A stretch of 64,000 bases of DNA from Psychrobacter phenylpyruvicus DSM 7000 = NBRC 102152 (GTDB lineage: Bacteria > Pseudomonadota > Gammaproteobacteria > Pseudomonadales > Moraxellaceae), in NCBI RefSeq assembly GCF_000685805.1, contig NZ_JMKP01000008.1, positions 1 to 64,000 of the forward strand, given 5' to 3'. The translations under genes and the position numbers were made by a program. Each line of letters opens with the position of its first letter. Positions within the stretch are counted from its first letter, which is position 1. This document shows, piece after piece, positions 47,088 through 54,057 of the stretch. The notes beneath the pieces are model-generated. The model saw only the letters and a program-made list of their open reading frames with translations, made no database searches and was not told the origin of the DNA.

Positions 47088-47507
47088 TCATTGAGGCATT
47101 AATCGCCAAAATAAAAGACTTAAAATAGTGATAACTAACAAAATGACAAAGACACGCTTGACCCAGTAAGGGACCATAGGCGGTTTATAACCCATTGAGT
47201 TTAGACGATTGTCCAAGCCATTATTTAGAGCTTGCAGTTCGGGGTTGTCTTTAATGGGCTGTCTGTGCGGCTTGATGCTTTGTTTCTTTTGTTGTTTATG
47301 ACTAATGGCGGCAACTTTTTGGCTTTGTTGTTGTTTTAAGCTCTGCTCATAATCATCAATTAAGTCTTTGGCCTCGCTCATGCTAATATTTTGCTCTTCA
47401 GATAATGACTTTATGGCCAACACTAAGTTGTTTTTTTCGACCATTTGGGCAATGTGTTTTGGCAATTTATTGGACATATTCTTATCGGATATTTTTTTAT
47501 CGTACAT
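47088..47507 (-). CDS. Small tail-anchored protein with an L7/L12-like segment
   Basis: The roughly 139-residue product has a segment IAQMVEKNNLVLAIKSLSEEQNI followed by SMSEAKDLIDDYE. It resembles the C-terminal fold of ribosomal protein L7/L12 (IK..RE..GL.L.EAKDLV). After a Gln/Lys-rich linker a single membrane helix (VFVILLVITILSLLFWRL) ends the chain, placing the domain in the cytoplasm. Several Met starts are possible (47519, 47507, 47477). Proteins of this layout are of unknown role. It converges on the foldase gene. Confidence 0.6.
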   Translation of the reverse strand: MYDKKISDKNMSNKLPKHIAQMVEKNNLVLAIKSLSEEQNISMSEAKDLIDDYEQSLKQQQSQKVAAISHKQQKKQSIKPHRQPIKDNPELQALNNGLDNRLNSMGYKPPMVPYWVKRVFVILLVITILSLLFWRLMPQ

Positions 47508-47612
47508 AGTCAGTCTCATTGAAGCATTGGCAAGTAGGGAGGATAAAGTAACGGTCGTAAACTAGTAATACAGACCAATTATATCGCAAAACTGTAGTGA
47601 AATTTAACGCAT

Positions 47613-47652
47613 AAAAAAAGCACTTTGCAATAGGACTCAAAGTGCTTTTTTT
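47613..47652. terminator. Strong terminator after ppa
   Basis: A perfect 13-bp stem (47615-47627 with 47638-47650) has an A-run on one side and a T-run on the other. It lies 45 bases after the ppa stop codon. Confidence 0.9.
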
Positions 47653-47695
47653 GATCAGCTTAACTGGCTATTGATATAGCCAAGGGCTTTATAAA

Positions 47696-48226
47696 TTATT
47701 TATCTTTCCAGCGCTGGATGGCTTCTTTGATAACTTCTTTAGCTTCCGCTACATCACCCCATGATTCAACAACTGTAGTGCCTGCTTTTTTCAGGTCTTT
47801 ATAGTGGCTGAAATGGAACTCGATTTGTTCGATAAGACGTTTTGGTAGGTCTTCTAAGCTATTGTAAGCATTGCCGTTGTTACGGTCATCAGCTGGCACT
47901 ACTACTATTTTGTCATCTACTTCGCCGTCATCAACGAATTTCATCACACCGATAACTTTCGCTTTTAGGAAGATACCAGTGGTTAATGGCTGTTCGGTAA
48001 TGATTAGAGCGTCTAACTCATCGCCATCTTCATCAAGTGTTTGTGGGATGAAACCATAGTTACATGGCTTAGCGAAAATAGCAGGCTCTACGCGGTCTAA
48101 TTCAAATACAGCCAGCTCACGGTTCCATTCGATTTTGTGGTTACTGCCCGTTGGAATTTCAACTACAACGTTAATCTCGCCGCCGTCAACATCACCTGCA
48201 TCTAAAATTACGTTAAAATCTGCCAT
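47696..48226 (-). CDS. ppa: Inorganic pyrophosphatase, family I
   Basis: Ppa hydrolyses pyrophosphate and drives biosynthesis. The signature DEDGDELDALIITEQPL carries the metal-binding Asp cluster, and IPTGSNHKIEWNRE with the nearby PCNYGFIPQTL completes the active site. GYxPxT and VVPADDRNN are also present. The length of 176 residues equals the E. coli enzyme. CGGAGAAA precedes the ATG. Single gene. Confidence 0.96.
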   Translation of the reverse strand: MADFNVILDAGDVDGGEINVVVEIPTGSNHKIEWNRELAVFELDRVEPAIFAKPCNYGFIPQTLDEDGDELDALIITEQPLTTGIFLKAKVIGVMKFVDDGEVDDKIVVVPADDRNNGNAYNSLEDLPKRLIEQIEFHFSHYKDLKKAGTTVVESWGDVAEAKEVIKEAIQRWKDK

Positions 48227-48440
48227 TTTTTTCTCCGTTATGAGCTCATAAAGAGCGTTGAATTGTAATAGTTTTAAGTTTCATGCTGATTATAACAACT
48301 TTTAGTTGAATGCCAAGTTATGAGAATATTCCAAATTAACATTTGGCACAGATAAAAAGCCATTTTAGGGCTGTTTTGGTTAACAAGAGCGTTGTTATTA
48401 CTCAGAAAAAAGGTGGTTATTGCTTACAAAATATTGACCT
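48227..48440. other. Gap upstream of ppa
   Basis: AT-rich sequence between the ppa start and the terminator of the entericidin gene, which reads the same way. A ppa promoter must lie here; nothing else is recognised. Confidence 0.4.
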
Positions 48441-48476
48441 AAAAAAATAAGAGCCCACAAAAGTGAGCTCTTATTT
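48441..48476 (-). terminator. Terminator after the entericidin-like gene
   Basis: A 13-bp stem with one C/A mismatch (48445-48458 with 48463-48476, loop AAAA) is followed on the minus strand by a T-run. Confidence 0.8.
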
Positions 48477-48565
48477 ATACACCCCGTGTAGCATGAAATT
48501 TAAAACTGGCATCTTTCAAACCAACCTGGTTTTAAACTCCAAGCCTTTTAACTTTGGGTGTATAA
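48475..48565. repeat. 91-bp nested inverted-repeat element
   Basis: Outer arms TTATACACCC / GGGTGTATAA (48475-48484 and 48556-48565) are perfect over 10 bases. An inner TTTAAAAC / GTTTTAAA pair (48499-48506 and 48529-48536) makes a second stem. It lies between the entericidin-like stop codon and its T-run terminator, so it is part of that transcript's tail. I saw no second copy in this window. Confidence 0.7.
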
Positions 48566-48584
48566 AAACCTAAGTCAAAAACTA

Positions 48585-48725
48585 TTAGATTTTTTGTTCT
48601 ACTTTATCAGCAGTTTTTGAAACGCCTTCACCTGCTTTAGAAACGTCTTGACCGAAGCCTTTGAAAGTGTTGCAACCAGATAATACGATTAATGCAGTTA
48701 AAGATGCGAAAGCTAGCTTTTTCAT
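48585..48725 (-). CDS. Entericidin A/B-type small lipoprotein
   Basis: The 46-residue product MKKLAFASLTALIVLSGC... has a lipobox with Cys18, then NTFKGFGQDVSKAGEGVSKT, which matches the conserved N(T)xxGxGxDxxxxGxxxxxxA pattern of entericidins. In E. coli, EcnB promotes cell lysis and EcnA opposes it. Here only one copy is found. It is followed by a structured tail and a terminator. The ribosome site before the ATG is weak (AAGGACTC, seven bases away). Confidence 0.8.
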   Translation of the reverse strand: MKKLAFASLTALIVLSGCNTFKGFGQDVSKAGEGVSKTADKVEQKI

Positions 48726-49034
48726 ATTGAGTCCTTAATATAAACCAAAAAATATAAATAAAATGTTAAATATTTATCACTAAGTGATAAGGATAAAGTC
48801 ATGTTTTTAAGCTTAAGCTAATGTAAAACTTGTTAAAGAACTGAGGTTTAGCTGTTTAAGTTCAATTAAAAAGTCTTAGAAACATAAGTGTTATCCTTAA
48901 TTACATAATATATTAATTGGAAGGGAGGCGACAACATATTAATGTGTGTAATTTGGCTAAAACTGTCATAGAATTGTAAATTTGAAATCTAAATTCATTG
49001 AAATTTCAGACACTTTGATTAAGGGCGAAATCTT
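48726..49034. other. Divergent gap, entericidin-like gene / trmL
   Basis: About 309 bases. It has an ATCACTTAGTGAT-type palindrome near 48776-48790 and AT-rich promoters, and AAGGGCG as the trmL ribosome site. A lone CTGTCAT at 48963 has no good partner, so I do not call a PHO box. No gene or RNA is recognised. Confidence 0.45.
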
Positions 49035-49580
49035 ATGACAATTCACATTGTACTTGTGCATCCTAGAATTCCAAATAATACAGGCAGTGCCATTCGCGTA
49101 TGTGCAAATACAGGAGCACAATTACATTTGGTTGAACCTTTAGGTTTTGACCTAGAAGACAAGAAGTTACGCCGGGCGGGTCTCGATTATCACGAGTACG
49201 CTAAGATGAAGGTGCATAAAAATTGGCAGGCGGCAAAAGAGGCGCTAAAAGAAGCGGGTTGTGAGCGTATGGTGGCGCTAACCACTAAGCTAAGCCAGCC
49301 TTTTTATGATTATGATTTTAGCTCAAACCAGCCTGATGGGACGCCGCAAGACATTGCTTTGGTTTTCGGATCTGAGACAGCCGGACTGGCCGATGATATC
49401 CGTGCAGATATAGGCGCCGAAAACTGGCTAAGGCTGCCCATGCTGCCTGATTCACGTAGCTTGAATCTAGCCAATAGTATCAGCATTTGCTTGTATGAAG
49501 TTTGGCGTCAGCAAGGGTTCTTTGGAGATGAGGGCCGCAGTACCGGTTATACCGAATTAACACCTTACGACCCCAAATAG
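49035..49580 (+). CDS. trmL: tRNA (cytidine/uridine-34-2'-O)-methyltransferase
   Basis: TrmL methylates the ribose of the wobble base of the two leucine tRNAs. The SPOUT knot motifs are visible: HPRIPNNTGSAIRVCANTGA, the FGSETAGLADDI loop, and LRLPMLPDSRSLNLANSISI. The length of 181 residues is slightly above E. coli TrmL (157) because of a segment after TKLSQPF. AAGGGCG precedes the ATG. Single gene, convergent with tusE. Confidence 0.92.
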   Translation: MTIHIVLVHPRIPNNTGSAIRVCANTGAQLHLVEPLGFDLEDKKLRRAGLDYHEYAKMKVHKNWQAAKEALKEAGCERMVALTTKLSQPFYDYDFSSNQPDGTPQDIALVFGSETAGLADDIRADIGAENWLRLPMLPDSRSLNLANSISICLYEVWRQQGFFGDEGRSTGYTELTPYDPK

Positions 49581-49625
49581 CTAACTAACGAACTATAACT
49601 TGTAGTTCAGCTTACAATAAACAGT

Positions 49626-50033
49626 TTACAGGCAATTTGGTGGCTTTGGTAAGCCTGCGATGCGATTAACATGGCGGGCGACCAACCCGGTGTTAAACAT
49701 TTGTTGTAGTAATTGATTGCTAATTTGCATCTCAGGTAATGTTTTCATCAGATATTTAATCAAAGGCCGGGTAGAGGGTGGGTGATTAAATTCTGCATGG
49801 AATGCACGCACTTGCTGCAAAATGCGATAGTGTTCGTCAGTTAATGTAACGGCCAATGTGTCGGCCAACTGCTGTGCCACCTCAGGAGTCCACAACGTAT
49901 GATCCAGTAAATGGCCTTCTTCATCCAGCTCTAATGCCAAACCTTGACTTGCTAAATCTTTATTAAGCTCAGTATTGGCTGCGTGGGTGTTATCGGGAGT
50001 GTTATTGCTATCAAAAGTAGAAGATGGGCTCAT
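49626..50033 (-). CDS. tusE: Sulfur relay protein TusE (DsrC family)
   Basis: TusE carries persulfide sulfur from TusBCD to MnmA for tRNA 2-thiolation. The C-terminal KPPNCL end holds the conserved penultimate-region Cys (Cys134) that carries the sulfur. The body YRILQQVRAFHAEFNHPPST and RPLIKYL is the DsrC pattern. At 135 residues it is longer than E. coli TusE (109) by a hydrophilic N-terminal lead. It is the last of tusD-tusC-tusB-tusE, all on one strand. Confidence 0.9.
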   Translation of the reverse strand: MSPSSTFDSNNTPDNTHAANTELNKDLASQGLALELDEEGHLLDHTLWTPEVAQQLADTLAVTLTDEHYRILQQVRAFHAEFNHPPSTRPLIKYLMKTLPEMQISNQLLQQMFNTGLVARHVNRIAGLPKPPNCL

Positions 50034-50099
50034 TGGTCACTCGAATTGATACAAAATCATAAAAAAGAAGTAAGGGAGTCGGTTGAAGTTGAGAGTCAG

Positions 50100-50447
50100 T
50101 TAACTTAAAGAATTTAAAGTAATCACTCTGTCAACACTCTGGGTCAGATGAACCCACTGCATATCATTTATGACACTGACTTGGCTTAAGTCTAAGTTTG
50201 CTCGGGCTTGTTCGTTTAGCTGAGCAAGGTCATCGTTTAATATGTAAATAGTGTCAATATCAGTGATTTGCGATAGTAGCTCATCATCATAATTGATGTC
50301 ATCAATATACGTTTTTAGCCAGGGTAGAGCGGCGACAGTCTCTGCTAATAGCAAGATACTGTCTCCGGAATGCCAAAGCGGTGCCATTTCTCGGACCATA
50401 GCTTTTAGAGTATTCATCGGGGCATGTAGTTGAAATAAAGTGGACAT
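50100..50447 (-). CDS. tusB: Sulfur relay protein TusB (DsrH-like)
   Basis: TusB forms the hexameric TusBCD complex that takes sulfur from TusA. The protein is short (115 residues), with the DsrH pattern LLLAETVAALPW early and TIYILNDDLAQ in the middle. Assignment rests mainly on position between tusC and tusE, because DsrH proteins share little sequence. The gaps to its neighbours, 66 and 100 bases, are wide for a tight operon. Confidence 0.78.
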   Translation of the reverse strand: MSTLFQLHAPMNTLKAMVREMAPLWHSGDSILLLAETVAALPWLKTYIDDINYDDELLSQITDIDTIYILNDDLAQLNEQARANLDLSQVSVINDMQWVHLTQSVDRVITLNSLS

Positions 50448-50547
50448 AGCTTGGCTCTTGTTGGGTCTTATAAAGTGTCAGGTGGTATAAATTAGAGGGT
50501 ATAAATCAGGTCGTATGAAGGTGTTAGGTTTTATGAAGTAATTGCGC

Positions 50548-50871
50548 TTAAAAAGAAAACACTTGCTCAAATTGATTAGAATCAAAATCTTCTGGTATGA
50601 AATCTATCTGGGCGGATAGCTCTTCAGGTACCATACCAAATATCCAACTACTAAAGACATCATCTGGAAGCCAGGCGGGCGGGATATCGTACAAATCTAA
50701 AGATTTAATCATGCCATGCAGTCGGCTCTCAGGCTGTATTAAGATACCAAAGACCGAGCTGCCAAGCATCAGTTGAACTTGTTGGCCAAAGCTTGCTAGG
50801 GTTAACGCCAAAGCGCAGCCTTCATACGTCGCAAGCTCTGTCCCTGTGGTTAAACGAATGAGTATAGACAC
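50548..50871 (-). CDS. tusC: Sulfur relay protein TusC (DsrF-like)
   Basis: A 107-residue protein with the DsrE/F fold pattern GCALALTLASFGQQVQLMLG and a later SLDLYDIPPAWLP. It belongs to the TusBCD complex. The position between tusD and tusB supports the name; sequence alone would only say DsrE/F type. A Phe-rich acidic end (EDFDSNQFEQVFSF) is similar to other TusC ends. Confidence 0.8.
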   Translation of the reverse strand: MSILIRLTTGTELATYEGCALALTLASFGQQVQLMLGSSVFGILIQPESRLHGMIKSLDLYDIPPAWLPDDVFSSWIFGMVPEELSAQIDFIPEDFDSNQFEQVFSF

Positions 50872-50904
50872 AGCGTATCCTTTTTATTTTTAAATATCTG
50901 GGTT

Positions 50905-50940
50905 TAGGTTTTAAATATTAGAGTGTAAATATTAGAGTTG
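50905..50940. repeat. 11-bp direct repeat between tusD and tusC
   Basis: AAATATTAGAG occurs twice within this gap, three bases apart. Function unknown. Confidence 0.6.
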
Positions 50941-50969
50941 TTTTTATTATCAAACTAAATGTTCTTTTG

Positions 50970-51383
50970 CTAAAAAGTAATTACTTTTTGTGCCGCTGAT
51001 AGCTGCTCTGCAAGCTCGCCTAGACCCACTAGCTCAAATCCTATTGCCAAATTATTCCCCTCTAACTTATGACGCTTAGCGTTATCTTCATCGGTTATGC
51101 CGCGTGTCAACGCAGTGCTAACGCAAACAGGCAGTATTAATTGATGCTCTTGGCTTAACTGACTCCACAGCTGAGTGAGGTTTGCTCGGTCTGCAGTTTG
51201 CCAACGTAAAGCGTTGCCTGTATTAGCAGCTTCTCCATAAAAGAAAATATTTAGTTTAGCGCGAGATGATTCATCACCGCTTGAACAATTCTCCAAAAAA
51301 GCTTTGGCATAGCGGTAGGCATGCCAAGCAATGCTTTGGCTTGGGTCGACATGAATCAATAGTAGCGTATTTGCAGTCGTCAT
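50970..51383 (-). CDS. tusD: Sulfur relay protein TusD (DsrE-like)
   Basis: TusD accepts sulfur from TusA on a conserved cysteine, here in LPVCVSTALTRGI, then passes it to TusE. FFYGEAANTGNA is the DsrE start of the catalytic half, and AIGFELVGLGEL closes the fold. At 137 residues it is near E. coli TusD (128). It is first in the cluster. The intergenic stretch to tusC holds a short AAATATTAGAG direct repeat. Confidence 0.87.
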   Translation of the reverse strand: MTTANTLLLIHVDPSQSIAWHAYRYAKAFLENCSSGDESSRAKLNIFFYGEAANTGNALRWQTADRANLTQLWSQLSQEHQLILPVCVSTALTRGITDEDNAKRHKLEGNNLAIGFELVGLGELAEQLSAAQKVITF

Positions 51384-51503
51384 AAGGGTATCAATCTAAA
51401 TGAATTTATAAGCGTTGTGGATAATTAACAACGCCAATTATACACCATTAAAGCTATGCCGTATTTTGCACCAGGGTAGCAATTAGTAGCTGTTAAAGGG
51501 CGA

Positions 51504-51547
51504 CTGTCACAAAAATGTGATTAAAACGCCATAAAAATGTCAACTCT
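51504..51547 (+). promoter_or_regulatory. Array of four 11-bp PHO-box-like repeats
   Basis: CTGTCACAAAA, ATGTGATTAAA, ACGCCATAAAA and ATGTCAACTCT follow one another in exact 11-base register. The PhoB half-site is CTGTCAT plus four A/T-rich bases, also repeated every 11 bases. The seven-base half-sites match at 6, 5, 4 and 5 positions. It lies about 110 bases before a glycosyltransferase gene. Phosphate-starvation control is the likely meaning. Confidence 0.6.
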
Positions 51548-51599
51548 TTGCTTTAGGGTGTAAGGTGAGTTAACCAGTAGGTGAAATCGGTAGCTAAAA

Positions 51600-51640
51600 A
51601 ATAGATAGGTACAAATTGGTAGGTACAAATAGGTACAAAG
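51600..51640 (+). repeat. Three near copies of TAGGTACAAA before the glycosyltransferase
   Basis: The ten-base unit is seen three times, spaced by a few bases, just before the ribosome site AGGAGA. It is part of the leader and of unknown meaning. Confidence 0.7.
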
Positions 51641-51657
51641 AGTAGGCAGGAGATATT

Positions 51658-52983
51658 ATGCTAAAGCAAAGTTTCAGTGATGGCCAGGGTATGCCAAATA
51701 TTGGAGTCATTGGGAATATACACTACCCAGATATACAAGTCAGGCAAGCAAAGCGGCTGCATATTTTATTGGTGACTGAAACTTGGCTACCAGAGGTTAA
51801 TGGGGTGGCAATGAGTCTGGGGCAACTGATGCACCAGCTTAATCTAAAAGGCCACCAAATCAGCTTATTGCGACCTAAGCCTAGCCATAGCTCAACTGTC
51901 TATGCTGCCGAAATGCCTATTAAATCACCCAACTCTACCCAATCTAATAACTCAGAATCCTACCTGAAGGTGATGCAGCATATCAAGCATGATCTTCAAG
52001 TAAAAGGGATGTCGATACCCAAGTATAAAGAGTTACAGTTTGGGGCGCCAGAATACTTTAAGATCAAGAAGAAGTTTCAGCAGCTACAGCCTGATGTGGT
52101 GCATATTGCTACAGAAGGGCCTCTGGGGTTCGCCGCTTTGTGGGCAGCAAAATCTTTAAATATACCAGTGACAACTGGCTATCATACTCAGTTCCATGAC
52201 TTTAGTCGTCACTTTGGATTAGGTATATTAGCTCGACCTATGATGGCGTATTTTAAATGGTTTCATAATGCATCACAGGCCACTTGTGTTCCTAGCCAAA
52301 AGACTTTCAACGATTTAAATTCATTAGGCTTCAAACGTCTGTATGAAGTGGGTAGAGGTGTAGACTTAGAGCGCTTTAATGCTACTCACCGTAGCGAGAA
52401 ACTAAGAGCTGAATGGGGAGCCCATAGTCATCACACAGTATTGCTTATGGTCAGTCGCTTGTCTCCTGAAAAAGGAGTGGATTTGGTTATTGAAAGCTTT
52501 AAGGTTTTGCAACGAGAACAATTGCAACGGGTTGTTAAATTAGTGATAGTAGGGGATGGACCTGACAAAGAACGCCTAGAATCACTGGCAGCAGGTAATA
52601 AAGAAGACATCATTTTTGCTGGAGCTAAGACAGGACAGTCGTTATCAGAGCATTATGCCAGTGCTGATGTTTTCGTCTTCGCCAGTCAAGTAGAGACTTT
52701 TGGTAATGTGGTGGTCGAGGCAATGGCTAGTGGATTGCCGGTATATGCGTTTGACGATGCCGCCGCTGGTATGTTAGTAACTGAAAGAAGTGGCGTGCTG
52801 GTTAGCTTTGGAGATAAAAAAGAATTTGTGGAGAAGGTGGCTAACCTACCCAAAATGCAGGTACTTAAAGAGCAAGGAGCAGAGGCTGCTAAAAGCGTGG
52901 CTGGATTTTCATGGCAGCGTCCAGCAGATCAGATGCTAACTATGTTTTATGATGCGATTCATCACAGCGAACTGTCACATTAA
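51658..52983 (+). CDS. GT4-type glycosyltransferase (membrane-lipid type)
   Basis: The 441-residue enzyme starts its N-domain with VTETWLPEVNGVAMSLGQLM, the opening typical of GT4 enzymes that glycosylate diacylglycerol or phosphatidylinositol-like lipids. The UDP-sugar site shows LLMVSRLSPEKGVDLVIESF, VIVGDGPDKERLE and the ExxxxxxxE segment VETFGNVVVEAMASGLP. With a PHO-box-like array in front and a PAP2 phosphatase behind, it may make glycolipids that replace phospholipids under phosphate limitation. Substrate not shown. AGGAGA precedes the ATG. Confidence 0.82.
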   Translation: MLKQSFSDGQGMPNIGVIGNIHYPDIQVRQAKRLHILLVTETWLPEVNGVAMSLGQLMHQLNLKGHQISLLRPKPSHSSTVYAAEMPIKSPNSTQSNNSESYLKVMQHIKHDLQVKGMSIPKYKELQFGAPEYFKIKKKFQQLQPDVVHIATEGPLGFAALWAAKSLNIPVTTGYHTQFHDFSRHFGLGILARPMMAYFKWFHNASQATCVPSQKTFNDLNSLGFKRLYEVGRGVDLERFNATHRSEKLRAEWGAHSHHTVLLMVSRLSPEKGVDLVIESFKVLQREQLQRVVKLVIVGDGPDKERLESLAAGNKEDIIFAGAKTGQSLSEHYASADVFVFASQVETFGNVVVEAMASGLPVYAFDDAAAGMLVTERSGVLVSFGDKKEFVEKVANLPKMQVLKEQGAEAAKSVAGFSWQRPADQMLTMFYDAIHHSELSH

Positions 52984-53236
52984 TTACCTAGGGGTTATTA
53001 GTAATAAAAGCGTAATGGAGTGAGCAAAGTATAAATTAGTACAGTATTTAGCCTAGTATAAAGTTCAAAGGCAAACCCTAAGGTCATGGTAAGTGTAAAC
53101 TATAATAATATCAATAAGTTATACTGTCTATGGTTGTTTGCATAACTGCCAGAGACAGAATCAAATGAGGTTGGGATATAGTTTTATGAGCACAGTCAGG
53201 TATAGCACCCTGCCTGATTCAATTAAGCTACTAGAT

Positions 53237-53253
53237 AAGGGAGATAAGTCTTG
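53237..53253 (+). promoter_or_regulatory. Ribosome-binding site for the TTG start of the PAP2 gene
   Basis: AAGGGAG at 53237-53243 lies seven bases before the TTG at 53251, a strong site that makes this unusual start codon credible. Confidence 0.7.
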
Positions 53254-53904
53254 AAAACAGATAAGTCGAGGCAATTGTCGGTCACTAAGTTGAACTCTGA
53301 GGTTGTGCCTAGCCCTATATTTACCTTTATGTCCCGCAACCGAGCTTTAGCGGTCTATGTGAATCAATTTGTTTCTTGGGATACCAGTCTTTGTATTCAT
53401 ATCAATCGTTATTCTACCAATTATGCTATTGCAACTTTTTTTAAGATAATCAGTAGGTTAGGGGACGGCTGGTTTTGGTATGCCATGATGCTAGGGGCTT
53501 TTATGACCGAAGGCTGGGAGGCAGTGGTGCCTCTAACAACGGTCATTTTAATTAGTTGCTTAGGTTTGGCCATCTATAAAGTGTTGAAGGTAAAAACGGT
53601 ACGCCCTAGACCGTATCAGGTACATCAGGTAATTGTGCTAGGAGAGCGCCCACTCGATGTCTTTAGTTTTCCCTCAGGTCACACTCTACAAGCGGTGTTA
53701 TTTACTGCAACCCTAGGTAGCTACTTTCCTGAGCTGTTACCTATTATGCTGCCCTTTGCGTTGTTAGTTGCTTTGTCACGCATGGTATTGGGACTACATT
53801 ATCCTACCGATGTGTTGGTTGGCGGTGCTATCGGTTATGGTTTATCGCTATGGGCTCCTAATATCTATCAGTTGGTGCAGAGTAACTGGCCTGGCCTATC
53901 GTAG
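53251..53904 (+). CDS. PAP2-family membrane phosphatase
   Basis: An inner-membrane lipid-phosphate phosphatase of 217 residues with about five helices. The three motifs are KVKTVRPRP, PSGHT (in FSFPSGHTLQAVLF) and SRMVLGLHYPTDVLVGG. These give the acid-base His and nucleophile His. Possible substrates are phosphatidic acid or undecaprenyl pyrophosphate. It lies 267 bases after the glycosyltransferase gene on the same strand; if both act in one process, it could supply diacylglycerol as acceptor. Confidence 0.83.
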   Translation: MKTDKSRQLSVTKLNSEVVPSPIFTFMSRNRALAVYVNQFVSWDTSLCIHINRYSTNYAIATFFKIISRLGDGWFWYAMMLGAFMTEGWEAVVPLTTVILISCLGLAIYKVLKVKTVRPRPYQVHQVIVLGERPLDVFSFPSGHTLQAVLFTATLGSYFPELLPIMLPFALLVALSRMVLGLHYPTDVLVGGAIGYGLSLWAPNIYQLVQSNWPGLS

Positions 53905-54057
53905 ATAACCCTATATATTACGCTGAAATAGAGTGAATTAGATACCACTTTTGTTGCTATCAGCATATATAAATTTAATATGAACAGTCACCTTCTAACG
54001 GCTTGTAATGTGGTAGGCTTATAGCATACTAGTACTTTTAAGGAGCCGTGCCCTATC

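Noticed and set aside
48963-48980. CTGTCAT followed four bases later by TTGTAAA, upstream of trmL
   Set aside because: The first half-site is perfect but the second fits at only four of seven positions, and trmL has no reason for phosphate control. It shows how easily a single PHO box arises by chance.
51022-51383. tus genes as part of a dissimilatory dsr sulfur-oxidation cluster
   Set aside because: No dsrAB or other dsr genes are present, and mnmA in the same window supports the tRNA thiolation role.
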